Assembly: GCF_000004825.1 (NCBI RefSeq)
Contig: NW_008805066.1
Coordinates: forward strand, 682,001 to 746,000
DNA: 64,000 bases
Direction: 5' to 3'
From: Heterostelium album PN500
Lineage: Eukaryota > Evosea > Eumycetozoa > Acytosteliales > Acytosteliaceae
Shown here: piece after piece, positions 33,180 through 45,380 of the stretch
How positions within the stretch are numbered: position 1 is the first letter of the stretch
Layout: each line of letters starts with the position of its first letter
Position numbers and translations under genes: made by a program
Notes under the pieces: model-generated
Database searches by the model: none
Told to the model about the DNA's origin: nothing
The model's input: only the letters and a program-made list of their open reading frames with translations

Positions 33180-36100
33180 TTATAAAGATGATATAATATC
33201 ATCCAATGTTTTAACAATAGTTTGGAAGGATGGTCTATATTGTGGATCTGAATTCTATATTATTATAATTATTATAATTCAAAAATAAATATTAATAAAA
33301 TTGTCTTTATATGGATGATAATGATAATGATGATTTTAGATTTGTTTATAATAAATGTGTGTGTGTTTTGGTGTTGATAGGATTTGTTGTTTGATCGATC
33401 GATATTTTGTTTTTGTTTTTTTGTTTTTAGATTTACATACCCAGCATTTAGTAATAAGTGATGCATACATCTTGTTACACAGTGGATTGATGGTTGGACG
33501 TAATCCATTGAGAATATTGTCCTCAAGAGTACTCATAAACTTAATGTTGTACTCCTCGAATGGCAACTCCAAATGATACAACTCCCACAATATCATTCCG
33601 AAACTATAGATATCACCCTTCTCATTGTATTCGAATCCCTTTAGAACCTCTGGTGCCAACCATGTAGGATTATCCACTACCTTTGACACGAATCCCTGTA
33701 CGACCGCTCTCGACAATCCAAAATCAGATACTTTTGCTACAATATATGGTGATTCCATTTGAGTTGACAATAGAATACTAATAAATAATAATAATGATCA
33801 TGATTAGTTTTTAATTATTAAAGATAATAATAAACTTAAACTTACTTTGGTGATTTCAAATCTCTATGTACAAGTGGAGGTGAAATGTTGTGTAAAAACG
33901 ACATTCCTGAAGCGACATCCTTTGCAATCTTCAAGATGATGTCCCATGGCAATGTTTCGTTGCATTCCTTCTTCTTTCTGAGATGATGTGACAGACTTCC
34001 AAGATCCATGTATTCCATTACGATCGAGTATGGATCGAAACAGAATCCTTTCATCACAACAATGTTGGGATGTGAAAGGTCACTCATCAACCAAACCTCT
34101 CTTCTAAATTCATTGATGGCCGACAGCTTTGATGGTTGAATATACAACGACGATTCCTCAGAGGAGGAAGTCGAGGAGAGTGAACTACTCGATAACTGTC
34201 GCTGGAATGCACTGTTATTGTTGTTGTTGTTGTTACTGTTGCTGCTGTTATAGTTCTGAGGAGTAGATGATCCCGATGAAATATTACTACCACTGCTGCT
34301 ACAGCTGATCATAGCTGGCAGTTCACTTCCGAGGTCCAAACGCTCCAAATTCAACTGTTTCACTGCAACCAATTGATCGTGGTAGTATCCCTTGAATACT
34401 TTGGCAGATGCACCAACACCTATTTGCTCCATCGAGGTTATCTCCTCGAACGAGATCTTTGTCGACGATGGAACCGATGAGAGTGTGATGTCCGGTGCAA
34501 TCTTTTCGATGCACATCAACTTGTTAGTTGCCGGACAATGGATGTACGCTTCACCCTTGTCAAACGACGACTCAACCGATTCAATTGGATACAAATGTGG
34601 ATTGTCACGGCAAGTGACAGTACAGGCACAAGGAATAAACACTTGGCTCGAACTGAATCCTTGGTCTTTGATGAGAGTATCGATGTTCTCCAGAACGATT
34701 TGGAACAGCTTGGCAACGGAATCAAAGTCGTGTCCTCTCACTCTGAGTTGTAGCTGCTGACTTCTAGTGTCAAACTCCACCAGTGTTCCACACGATGACA
34801 TGTTGGTCTTGACGGAATCCTTGAGATTATGTGGTTTTCTAAAGAGAATACCGGTTCGCCAGTAGACGATCGGCTCCATCAAGTAGAGGAATCGAACCAT
34901 CAAACGTTCGAAACAACTCTTTGGTGCATTGGTAAATTGGTAGTATCTTCCTATTTGTAGCTCATCTACACCGGACCATGTATCAAATAGACTGGCCAGA
35001 TGCGATGGTTTCTGATAGGGTAGCAGACAAGGCAAGATAATCTTTGTTACACGAATAAAGTTATTCAGATTCTCTTTTTCTTTGGTTGAATTCTTGAACG
35101 GGGTGAGAGTAGGTTTTAGTAATTTCAATGAATTTCTTAGTTGTGTCGGTGATGCATGTCCAATTCCAGTGTTGCTGTTATTGTTGTTGCTGTTGTTGTT
35201 TTCTGGAATGGTTGAGAGTAAGAATGACGAGGTGGCAGATGAAGAGATGATGGATGGCGATGCCGATTCAATTGGATTGGTAACAGACACGATCGGTGCG
35301 GAAACAGTTCTGGTCTCGCTGGTCAACGATGAAGGTGGTGACGATGATTCCGCTTGATTCTGGTCTTTCAGTGAGTAGAGAACCTGAAGTCGCTCGAGGA
35401 TCTTAATCAAGGTGATGTGTATCTCCTCAGGAACGATCGGTGCCTTCCAAATCAAACGTAGTTTCTTCAGATTCAATATGGAATCCGAGGAGATGTACGA
35501 ATGCTTGGCAAGTACCAGTGCCGCGAAACAATCGCTTAGCCACTGAGGACTGAGGATAACAATGTCCTTGAGACTGGATTTCTCATCGTCGAACCACATG
35601 ATCGATCCCCAACGATGAAGTGTCTGAGTGGCACGCACCAATTTCTCTTGCGATGTGATGTTGACAAGCTTGGCAATGTTGCAATACTCACTCCACGAGA
35701 CAATGGGTGGCATTCGCTTCTTTGCCTCTTCGAGCAGCGATGTCTCCAGACTAGCGTAGGTCAGAGGAATCTTCTCGTTGATCCAAGTCTGTTGTTGGAT
35801 GAGGGTGGTCAGGATTTCCTGTTTCAGGAGATCGATATTTCGTTGGGTGTGGCAACTGACTCCGATGACACCGGTCACCTCGAGGTATCTGGCATTCAGG
35901 AATGCCTCGACATTGTGAAGTGCCTTCATGATTACATCGCCGCCCGATGAATGGTGAATTGCATCGAGGTGTGTCGCTACAATATAGATGGGTGCCGTCG
36001 GTGCTTTCGCCTTGATGCTATTCACCCAAAAGTCGATACCACTGGCAAGCGGATCCTTGTTGATATCGAACGTTATCAAATAGAATGCACGCTCCGAAAG

Positions 36101-39051
36101 GAAGAACTGGTGAGTGTTATGGTAGATATCGGGACTGTTGAATTTAAAGTCCATAGCCAACAATTTAATTGATTTCTTTTTGTCTTGATTGTTGCTGCTG
36201 TTGCTGTTGCTGTTACCGCTGCTGCTGTTGTTACTACTTCCACCACTGCTAGAAAGTGAAAGTGTAAGTTTTCTTGATGATTTTGGTGATGATAATAGAT
36301 TGTCGCTAGATAATGAAGTATTATGTACAGATGGATGAGTGTTGTTGTTTTGTTGTTGATTATTGTTATTGTTGTTGTTATTGGAAATATTGTAGTTGTG
36401 TGGAAGATCCAGTTTCCACTCGGTATATTCAATTGGATCTTGATGTGGAGTGACAATGTCGGTGGCACCTGGCAAGATGGTTCCACTCTGACGACGATTA
36501 CTTGCACCGCTGCCTACTGAGCTGTTCTTTGAGAGTGTTTTGGTGTGTGATTTCGTGAGCGAACGAACGAGCGATGTCTTTCCAGTCTTCTCGTTTCCGA
36601 GGACAATCAGCTTGAGGTGTGGAAGCGCAACACTACCGTCGATGACATCACGAAGATATCCCATTATCGATGAGAATCCTTTGGATGTCACTGACTTTGG
36701 TGGTACCTTAACGGTGTCGGGGAACGACAGTGACTGCAGCGTCTCTATCGATGCAAAGAACGCTGGCAACTCAACGATCCGATTGTAACCAGAGATGTCG
36801 ACCGATCGCAATCGCGGCAGCAGTCCCAGCTCCTTTGGCAGCTTGACAAGCTTATTATTCTTGAGATCTAGATGTACAAGTGTCTTTACATTTCCTATCG
36901 ACTCGGGAATACTCGAGATTGCATTGGACGCAGCATAGAATTTCTCGAGAGAATTCAACTGGAACACCACCAGAGGAAGCGTGAGAAACGCATTGTTATT
37001 GATATTCAACTTTACCAAACGCTCCAACTTGTTGAAACTACTCGGTAGATTCGATAGTGAATTGTGTGAGAGATTGAGTGATTCCAAATTATACAAAGTT
37101 GCAACTGATTCCAAACTTATATGTTCAACCATTGAATTGTATGATAAATCCAGAATCTAAAAAATGATTTAAAAACTATTATTAATATTTCCTACAATCG
37201 TTTTTGAATTATTATACTACTATATATTTTTACCTTTAAATAATTTAATGTATTTATAATTGTAAGTGGAATGGAAGTCATTGATTTATGTGCCAAATGT
37301 AATTCATTTTGCTTCTTCATTGCCACATGTGAAATGATTGCTTCTGGTTTTGTCAAGAATTCATAAAAAACTCTATACTATCTTCTAATACTTTTACATT
37401 ATTATTATTATTATTACTATTACTATTACTATTATTATTATTGGTATTTGTACAAATTGTATCACTTGAAGCTGAATTTGATAAATTTGATTTTTCAATT
37501 GGTAAAGATGAACTTAGATTTACTTGAATTGCTGTTGTTGTTGTTGTTGCTTGTTGTGATGGTGAAGATGATGCTTGTGTTGTTGATGATGATGATGATG
37601 TTGATGTTGATAATAAAGAGGATTGTTGATTAACAGGTAGTGATGTCGTTGATATTGATGTTACTTGATGTACTGGATTCAATCCAATCTCAAAGAATAT
37701 ATTTAAATTCAAGAGTCTCTGTCCGACTTTGGTAGCTTCTCTTCTGCCAATGTCAAGCCTTGTCATTAACCAATCGATCAATTGTGAACCAGAAAAACAA
37801 TTGATAGGCGATCCCAGAAAATTCTTTTTCTTCTTTTGTAATTTTATACCTTTTTCGCTATGCATTAAATCTAATCCTAGTTGGAATAACTAATAGTTAT
37901 TCACATATAAATAAATTAGTCTCATCATTTTCAAAAATGAAAAAAACTGGAAATTAATTTTCCTATCCACAAGAAAATATACTTTACCTCATCTTTTAAT
38001 AGTGAGAAATCACGTTTAGAACTTTTATCGTTTGTATTATTCACATAGATAAGTGGTGTATGTGAATTTGAGTCAGCAATATTATGTGCGGTACGTGAGC
38101 GTGCTCTGGTAGATGTTGGTGGCAAATCAATACTAATATTACTACTGTTGTTGTTGGTGTTGTTGTTAATGCTATTGTTAGTGTTGGCGTTGTTTGAACC
38201 GATGTTGGTTGTAGCTGTTGTTGATGATAATGATGATGGTGCCGCTGCAGCAGTGGTTGACGAGGCAACAGCACTTACAAGTTCTGCTGGTGGTGGAGGT
38301 ATAAACGATGCCATTGCCAATGGCGAATTCGGTGTGTTGGGAGTGGTCGTCTCTGAAGAGAGTGGCGGCAGTGACTGATTGGCCAATGCTGCCGTTGCCG
38401 CCGCAATACTCTCAGAGTCCAACACCACCAATCTCGGTGATAACTGTGATTTATTTACAAAACTATAAAATAAATAATCATCTTTAAAAACTAATGGTTG
38501 TTGCTGTCTTTGTTGTTGTAGCTGCTGCTGTAACTGTTGTTGTTTTTGTAAATTCTCACTTGAATTACCATTACTTTCCAGTAGATAAACATCTTCTATT
38601 AAACCCTGTTGTTGTTGTTGTTTGTTTTTTATTTGGTAAGTGTGTTTTGTAAATCTTGATTTGTGAAAAATTAAGTGGTTTTTTTTGATGAAAGTTTTAA
38701 AAACAAAAAAAATAAAAAAAAAAAGTGTGTGTTTGTGTGTTTTGATGCATGAATGACTTACAGTTTCTAAAAGTTTCTGACATATATTTATAGCGTCGTC
38801 ACGTGTCTTCATTCCAGAGACGTATGAGAATATCCAATCGACAGCTTCATAGCCTACAAAACAACTCTTATAAGTTCTAAGCATATATCTTCGATCTTTG
38901 ACTTCTACACCTTTATCAGATTGAATATCAAACTTTAATTTCTCAAACTGAAATGAAGAAATGTAAATATATTTATATGTTAGTTAACGAACCAATATTG
39001 ATTATTCAAATATTTATATTATAAACTTACTTGTTCTTTTGAGAGATTCAT
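33180..39051 (-). CDS. Roco-family protein kinase: DEP-DEP-LRR-Roc-COR-TKL kinase
   Basis: Seven exons (39051-39031, 38947-38762, 38605-37988, 37889-37234, 37156-33846, 33777-33441, 33254-33180) encode about 1,734 residues if one frame slip in exon 4 is ignored. DEP 1 lies at ~8-75 (MLRTYKSCFVGYEAVDWIF) and DEP 2 at ~276-345 (FSGSQLIDWLMTRL). Leucine-rich repeats follow at ~460-650 (LNLSHNSLSNLPSSFNKL). Roc has P-loop GNEKTGKTS and THLD, then COR. A tyrosine-kinase-like kinase occupies ~1395-1730 (IGVGASAKVFKG, VAVKQL, HRDLKSPNILL, DFGLSR, WLAPE) with a Ser/Asn-rich insert after the ATP lysine. LRRK2 is the human relative. Within exon 4 the reading frame changes by one base at a run of six T (37366-37371), while the exon's end phases fit one extra base. 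Poly-Q, poly-N and poly-S tracts separate the domains. The closest D. discoideum Roco was not determined. Confidence 0.85.
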
Positions 39052-42000
39052 TTTATTTTATTTGGGTTTTATAACTTTAATTCCTTTTTATCTTTTTTAT
39101 TATAATGAATATAATTCAAGATATGAATGAGATTGACTTATTTATAAAAGTTGATTGTTGATTGATTGACTGAATTGAACTGATTTGAACCTTTTTTGAT
39201 TTTGTTTATTAAAATTTAAAATAAAATTGAAATATTGTTAATTTAAATGTAAAAAATGAAAATTAATTAAACATATGGTTGATGGATTTGGCAATTAAGC
39301 AATTGAGGAAAATAAAATAAAATTGATTAAAAATAAAAATAAAGTGATGATTAAGCAAATTAAAAAAATAAAAAATTTTAAAGATGGATGGTGAAGTCGA
39401 TTAGCCAACTTAATATTAAAAGTGTTTTTTTTTTTTGAATTGATATAATTATTTATATAAATAATTCAAAAAAACTGACTGACTGACCTGACTGACTAAA
39501 TATTGTTTTTTGTTGTGATTGAATTGTGTCTATTCGATTTGTGTAGGTGTGTGTGTGTGTGTGTGTGTGTGTTAGTGTGAGATCAATTTATGTTTGATTA
39601 TGTGATTGCAATTGATTGATCAGATCGACTACTAGATTAATTAACTGTTTTAAAATATTTGTTTGTTTGTATTATATCTTCACCTACTTCTTATTATTGA
39701 TGTTACTGTTAATTGTTTTTTTCTTTCTGTTTGTAAATTGTTTCTTTGTTTTAATACATTATTTATTATAATTTAATTGATTGATTTGATTTGATTTGAT
39801 TTTGATTTTGATTTGATTGATTACTAGTATATCATGTGGAATAGCTACTATTATTATTAGTATTATTATTTCTATTTGTTGATTGTAATCGATCAAAAAG
39901 TAAAGTATTGTAGTGTAGTGTAGTGTAAGTGTAGTATTGCAAGTTACAACATCAAACCAAACCAACAAAAACCAAACAAGCAAATGAAACAATGTAACTG
40001 ACGAAACTAACAGTGAAACAAAAAAAATCAAAATCAAAATCAAAAATAAAAAAAAAAAAAACAAAAAAAAAAAAAAAACTAAACTAATTACTCTTTTTTT
40101 AAATAACTAACTATTAAACCAAACCACAGCAGTGTAAGTTAAATCGTGATAAAGATATATTTTTTTTCAAGAGCCTTTTTTTTGTTTTTTTTTATGAAAT
40201 TTTTGTTTGAAAACGAAAAATTTTGTTTTTATAAATACGATGTTTGCTAATTAGCCCAATATTTGTGTTCTGTGGGTTCCTGATTGCTTAAATGATCACT
40301 AAAATACATTTTTGGTATTTTTGATGAATGATCAAAACCAAAGTATATGGGTTTTTTTTTTGTTTTTGGGTTTATCAGATTGAAAGAATAAAAATTCCAA
40401 AAAAACACAAAATAAAAAAAACAAAAAACAAAGTGGACCACACAAAAGTTTTATGAAATTTGAGGAAGATGTGTTGTTTTGCATTAGTTTTTTGAATATT
40501 TGCAATGCGATGAAAAACATTGCTGGCAATGTTGGTGCATGTTCTTTAAAAACAAAAAAAACAAAAAAATAAAAAGACAAGGTTCCATTCTGAATTACCC
40601 CATAAAAGTTTAGAAAAAGAGACATTCTTTTGTTGAGTTGTGGAAGTTTGTCTTTGAAATAGTGGTATGAGGGGTATGGGTATTGCCAAGGTTTGTTTCC
40701 GATTTTGACTGTGATCAAAAAAACCAAAAAAAAAAATTCCTTCGGTTTTAAATTTGTTGCACAATGAAGCTTTGCTTTGAATTTGCGTTTGCTGTTTTGT
40801 TTTTTTCATGATGAAAATGTAAAAATATCTAGATAATTTGAAATAAAAAAACTTTGTGATGAAAATTTTAATTGTGAAGATTGATTTGGTGCATATGACA
40901 GAGTGACTGTGTGATTATTATCATGTGGAAGGATGACCAAAGATTTTATTAAGTTCCCGCCCAAACAAATCAAATATTATTTCTCTCTTAACTTACCTTT
41001 TGATCAAAAACAAAATATCCAAAATTTAGATATCTTTTTTTTTCTTTTCTTTTGCTTGGTCACTGATCTACTTGTTTTTTTCCAAATTTGGTCAATAAAA
41101 ATTCTTTTTAAATTGTAATTGATTGGATTTGATTTTTTTTAATTAAATAAATAAAATAAAATACTAATTACTAAATAAATAAATAAATACAAAAAAAAAA
41201 CCTATAAATATAATCTAAAATACATATAATAATAAATTATGTCAATTATGTTATTATTGTTATTGTTATTTTCTTTTCAATTACTAATTATTAAAAGCTA
41301 CTTAGGATGGAATGGTACCACTTTAGTATTAATTATTTTTTTTTTAAAACCAATATTGTATTGTTGTTTGTTTTGAAAGTATGAAAAATATAGAATAGGA
41401 TGTATACAAACAAATCATTAAAAACTACTAGAGTATAATAAAAGCAAAACAAAAACCATGACCATATATGTAAAATAGAAGTGAGAGTACAACCCAAATG
41501 TGTAATTAATTATTATAGTTGTGGTAATGGTAGTGGTGGGTATAGATGGATAAGGGTATAGCAATCAATAACGATTTCAAACATCATGGTAAGCAAGCAA
41601 GGAAGGAAGGTGTTTATTTTATTTTGGTTTAATTCTTTCTTTTCAATGCGTTTCATTCATTCTTTCAGGTTAACTATTGTTAAAAATACATCATAATTTA
41701 TGTTAATTTTAAAAAATTAATATTAGTAATTGTTAATCAATCAATCAATCAATTATATTTATTAATTTGTTTGTTTTTTCTATTTTTTCTTTTAAATTGA
41801 TATGATTATTTAATATAGATGATTTTGAGGTGTTTGTTGTTGATGTGTTTTATGTGTTGATATAAGAGTTAAGAATGTGTGTGAGTGAGTGTATGTGGAT
41901 AACCCCAATGATTTAAAACAATAAAATCGACATGTGTCTATGGTTATTCAGTATGGGTCAACACTGGCAATAGTGAGTAAGATACTACCAACCGTTTTAA

Positions 42001-42458
42001 AATTGTCATCATATTCATCACTATTAACCCACACACATTATAACAACAGAAAATAACACACACATATGTGATGTAATAATTTAAATATATAAAAATAATT
42101 AAATTTTGATTAAATTATAATATATTATATTAAAGTGGTTACATTTGTGCAGTATCAAAATAAATTAACTTAATATTATTATTGTTATTTTAATTAAATA
42201 ATTATATTGTATTATAATGATCAAAAGATAAAGAGAGCTTTGACTTTAATCTAATCTAATACAATATTTTTAAATTATCATATAGCACAGATTGATAATC
42301 TACAATCTAACGATTTTGCTTTTAGATCTTGTCTTATCTTATCTTGTCTTATCTTGTCTTGTATCTTCATTTAGAATATCAATACAATAACTAACTAACT
42401 TTAGGTTCAATGATTATTGTTTTGCTATACTGATTGATTGATATTTTATAATATTTAT
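39052..42458. other. 3.4-kb non-coding stretch between the Roco and Sec12-like genes
   Basis: The longest gene-free stretch in the window. It contains a (GT)13 run at 39547-39572, a TAGTGTAG run near 39910, long mixed poly-A/poly-T, and two blocks with more complex sequence: about 40240-40930, with repeated AAAACAAAAAA spacers, and about 41920-42010. Open frames here are rich in F, K and L and have no domain; I do not call them genes. It includes the promoter side of the Roco gene. Confidence 0.5.
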
Positions 42459-43827
42459 TTATTGAATTAGATAGTTATAAATTATTGAAACAATTAATAT
42501 TAATAATGCCAATAAAAATATAAGTTTATAATCTAATTCTGAAAATGATAATAAAAAAATGAAAATGAAGATTAAAAAGTTAGTTGTTGTTGTTATCTAT
42601 TATACATATATTTGAGATGTTTTATCTATATTAATTACCTTTGGCTCCAGTACCGATTTGATGTGATTTTACAGAGTAGTTTGCAGAGGCGGAAAAGACT
42701 GATTTGTTGTTGGGTGAGTAGGCGAGTCCGGTGATGACGAAATCGTGCGGTTCCCAACGGTCTAGACGTCGGAAGCTGACAGTGTCGACGATGGTGACAA
42801 GGTTGTCCGATGTGGCGACGGCCAGTGAGAGTCCGTCGTTGCTCAGCTCGGCACAGGTGTTGTGCATGGTGTGAATCTGCTTGGTGAACTCTTTCTTGCC
42901 GGTGGTGGTGCTCCAGCGTGTGACGTGCGTGCATCCCTTCACCTTCTTGGTGTTCGGACGGAATTGGACGGTGACCAGCTCGAGACCGCCCGTGAGGAAT
43001 CGACAGCCACGAAACTCTAGGTCTTTGCCGTCGTGCTCGAATTTGAGCGTGTGCTCGAGACGACCCGACAACAGATTCCACACCTTGCAAGTTCTGTCCT
43101 TGGAGCTAGTTACCATGTGGGTGTTGGCGTTGTTCGTGTCGATCGCGTTGATCTCATCGATGTGGCAATGACTGTACTCATTGACCAGCCGGTAGTTGGC
43201 AGTGTCCCAGATTCTAACGACGCCGTCCGCACCCGATGTAATCAGTCTCTCACCGTTCGGACTGTATCTCAAATTGAATTGTTCAAACTTGATCGGTTTC
43301 TTCTTGTTGTTGTTGTTGTTGTTGGCCGCGCTATCTTGTTCGGCAGCGGCATCGGTTGCAACAGACTTTTCATCAGCATCACCATCTTTTTCACCAGCTT
43401 GTTTAGAGTTCTTCTTGTTCTTTCCTTTACCACTGCTGCTGTTGCTACTGCTATTGTCACTGTCATTGCTGTTAGATTCCTCTGGAATCAAATCGAATTG
43501 ATGTAATAGTACAAAAGTATTATCCTTTTTGAAATCTAGAATGAGAAATTGTTGTGATACGATGATTGCAATGTTATCTTTCTTTGGGTGGATATCGACG
43601 TTGGTGACGCAATCGTCGGCCTTGTAGGTACCGACTTGCTCGACGTGAATGCCATCCTCACACCACCTATACAGAGCAATGCCATTGGCAACACCGGTCT
43701 TTGACTTGCCACCGCCACCACCGACCGCCACCAACTTTGACTTGCCACCACTGCCACAACAAAACAACGGGTATTTCAATTCATCTTCCAACACACCTCT
43801 ATTTATTTTCTCATTTTTCTCCGTCAT
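42459..43827 (-). CDS. Sec12/PREB-like guanine-nucleotide exchange factor for Sar1
   Basis: Two exons, 43827-42639 and 42538-42459 (100-bp intron, GTAATT...TTTTCAG), give 422 residues. The N-terminus has the Sec12/PREB signature: KYPLFCCG, then VAVGGGGGKSKTGVANGI, the glycine-rich loop that binds Sar1. WD40 blades follow (LRYSPNGERLITSGADGVVRIWD; MVTSSKDRTCKVWNLLSG; GLAYSPNNKSVFSASAN), with an acidic/Ser-rich insert at ~115-175. The short last exon encodes one transmembrane helix (LIFLLALLILIVSIIYNYL), the ER anchor expected for this family; without it the protein would appear soluble. Sec12 starts COPII coat assembly by loading Sar1 with GTP (established). ATG 43827 was chosen because upstream codons are A/T-rich 5' flank. 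Confidence 0.85.
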
Positions 43828-44136
43828 TCTTTCTCTATATTTCTTTATCTGTCTCCAAAATAAATAAATATATAAATAAATAAATATAAAACAAAACAAT
43901 TGTGTGCTTTTTTGAATGACAAAACAATGATAGATTATTAATGACTCACGCAAGACTTGTTTTGTGAATTAATCTAAAATTTTTTATTTTTAAATTTTTT
44001 TGCAAAACATTCAATTTTAATTTATTTAAACACCTCTTTACACACATACTGAATCAGTTATTTTTTGCAATCATATTTATTTTTTTTATATATCTATATT
44101 TTTACTACATGTAAAATATTATTAGTTTTTGTTTCT
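43828..44136. promoter_or_regulatory. Short divergent promoter, Sec12-like/NICE-3
   Basis: About 310 bp between two outward-facing start codons. A/T-rich, with poly-T near 43978-43998. It is compact enough to act as one shared promoter (inference). Confidence 0.5.
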
Positions 44137-45153
44137 ATGTATTTAAAATTCAATGTTATAAGTTTGATTTTATTGTATTCAACTGTTGTTTTTGTTGTTT
44201 TCGGAGATTTGTCACGTTTAGGTACTTTGGCAAAAGAACAACAAGAGCAACAAGAGCAACAACAACAACAACACAATATTATAGTTAATAATAATGAATA
44301 TGATCAATCACCATTACAATCTATGTTATATTCACAAAATATATTAGATGCTCAACCACTATTCACAACTGCTTCAAATGAAACACAAACAATCACCTAT
44401 TCAAAATTTACATTCAAACATTTCTTAATTATCTTGGTCGTATTCGGTGCATTGGTAAGTTGTTTTCAAACAATGATAATAACTATATATTATTAAACTT
44501 TTACTAATTTAAGAATTAATTGATTATTTAGTTGTTCTTTTCATTCTCAATCATTCAAGTTAGAATTAAACTAAAGAATAATATGGTTGAAAGAATACCA
44601 AGAAAGATTATGCCATTCTTAAGACCTGGTGATTTATCAAATGTAATGATAACAATAATAATAATAATAATAATAATAACATTAGGTACATTGTTAAACT
44701 AATACTTTTTATCTCACACAGAAACAAAGAACAGTGATTCTAAATGAAATTGTGAAATCTAAACAAACACAGGCACAAATCAAACCACAGATTGGAGATC
44801 ATCCTATCGGTCATTTGGGATGGGGATCGCCAGGTTCAGAGTATGCAAAAGTTCACTTTAAAACATCGATATCCAAATCTTGGATTATTTTGGAGCGCGC
44901 GGCAATTCATTTCGATCCAGAGTTGAAGCGTGAACCAAAGATGTGTATCAGAGACTATGTCAATCTGTTACTGGAGCGATGTCCACAGATGAACAAATCA
45001 CTGGCAAAGCTATATGTCGATACCTACGAGAAAGCAAGATTCTCCGAATTGGAGTTCACTCTAGACGAATACACTCATTTCATGTCGAAATTCTTTGTAC
45101 TATTACAAGACTTGGAGAAAGATACATCGAAATTGGTATCTCCATCATTCTAG
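44137..45153 (+). CDS. NICE-3 family protein (C1orf43-like)
   Basis: Three exons, 44137-44454, 44532-44642 and 44722-45153, give 286 residues. A hydrophobic segment at ~6-25 (VISLILLYSTVVFVVFG) is followed by a Gln-rich run, then a second membrane segment split by intron 1 (FLIILVVFGALLFFSFSII) and a basic stretch (RIKLKNNMVERIPRKIM). The soluble C-terminus matches NICE-3/C1orf43: a helix near SWIILERAAIHFDPEL, then IRDYVNLLLERCP, LAKLYVDTYEKARFSELEFTLDEY and a closing helix FFVLLQDLEK. The human protein has been linked to Golgi/mitochondrial localisation and phagocytosis regulation (from memory). Start chosen at the first ATG in frame; upstream codons are low-complexity. Confidence 0.8.
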
Positions 45154-45221
45154 AATATATATGTTGTTAGTATCTACGTTTTACCACATTTTGTCATCAA
45201 AAAATTTTAATATGGTTGATC

Positions 45222-45245
45222 GGTTGGTTGGTTGGTTGGTTGGTT
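45222..45245 (+). repeat. (GGTT)6 microsatellite
   Basis: Six perfect GGTT units in the 3' flank between the convergent NICE-3 and PTEN-like genes. Confidence 0.9.
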
Positions 45246-45380
45246 CTCTGCAGCATAGTTATAATAATAATTGTAAAAACTCAATCAAAACAAGAATAAT
45301 GATATCTGTAATTCTAGAATTATTTTTGGAATGGAATATTATATGTATATATTATATATATATGTAGTGTTATTTATTGG

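Noticed and set aside
40247-41118. Frames of 60-130 residues rich in F, K and L in the long spacer
   Set aside because: Homopolymer-driven composition, no domain, no splice-supported extension.
41239-41370. Small frame with a signal-peptide-like start (MSIMLLLLLL)
   Set aside because: Very short, A/T-driven codons, no supporting features.
45222-45245. (GGTT)6 as a possible telomere-like repeat
   Set aside because: Only 24 bp, internal to a gene-rich region; an ordinary microsatellite.
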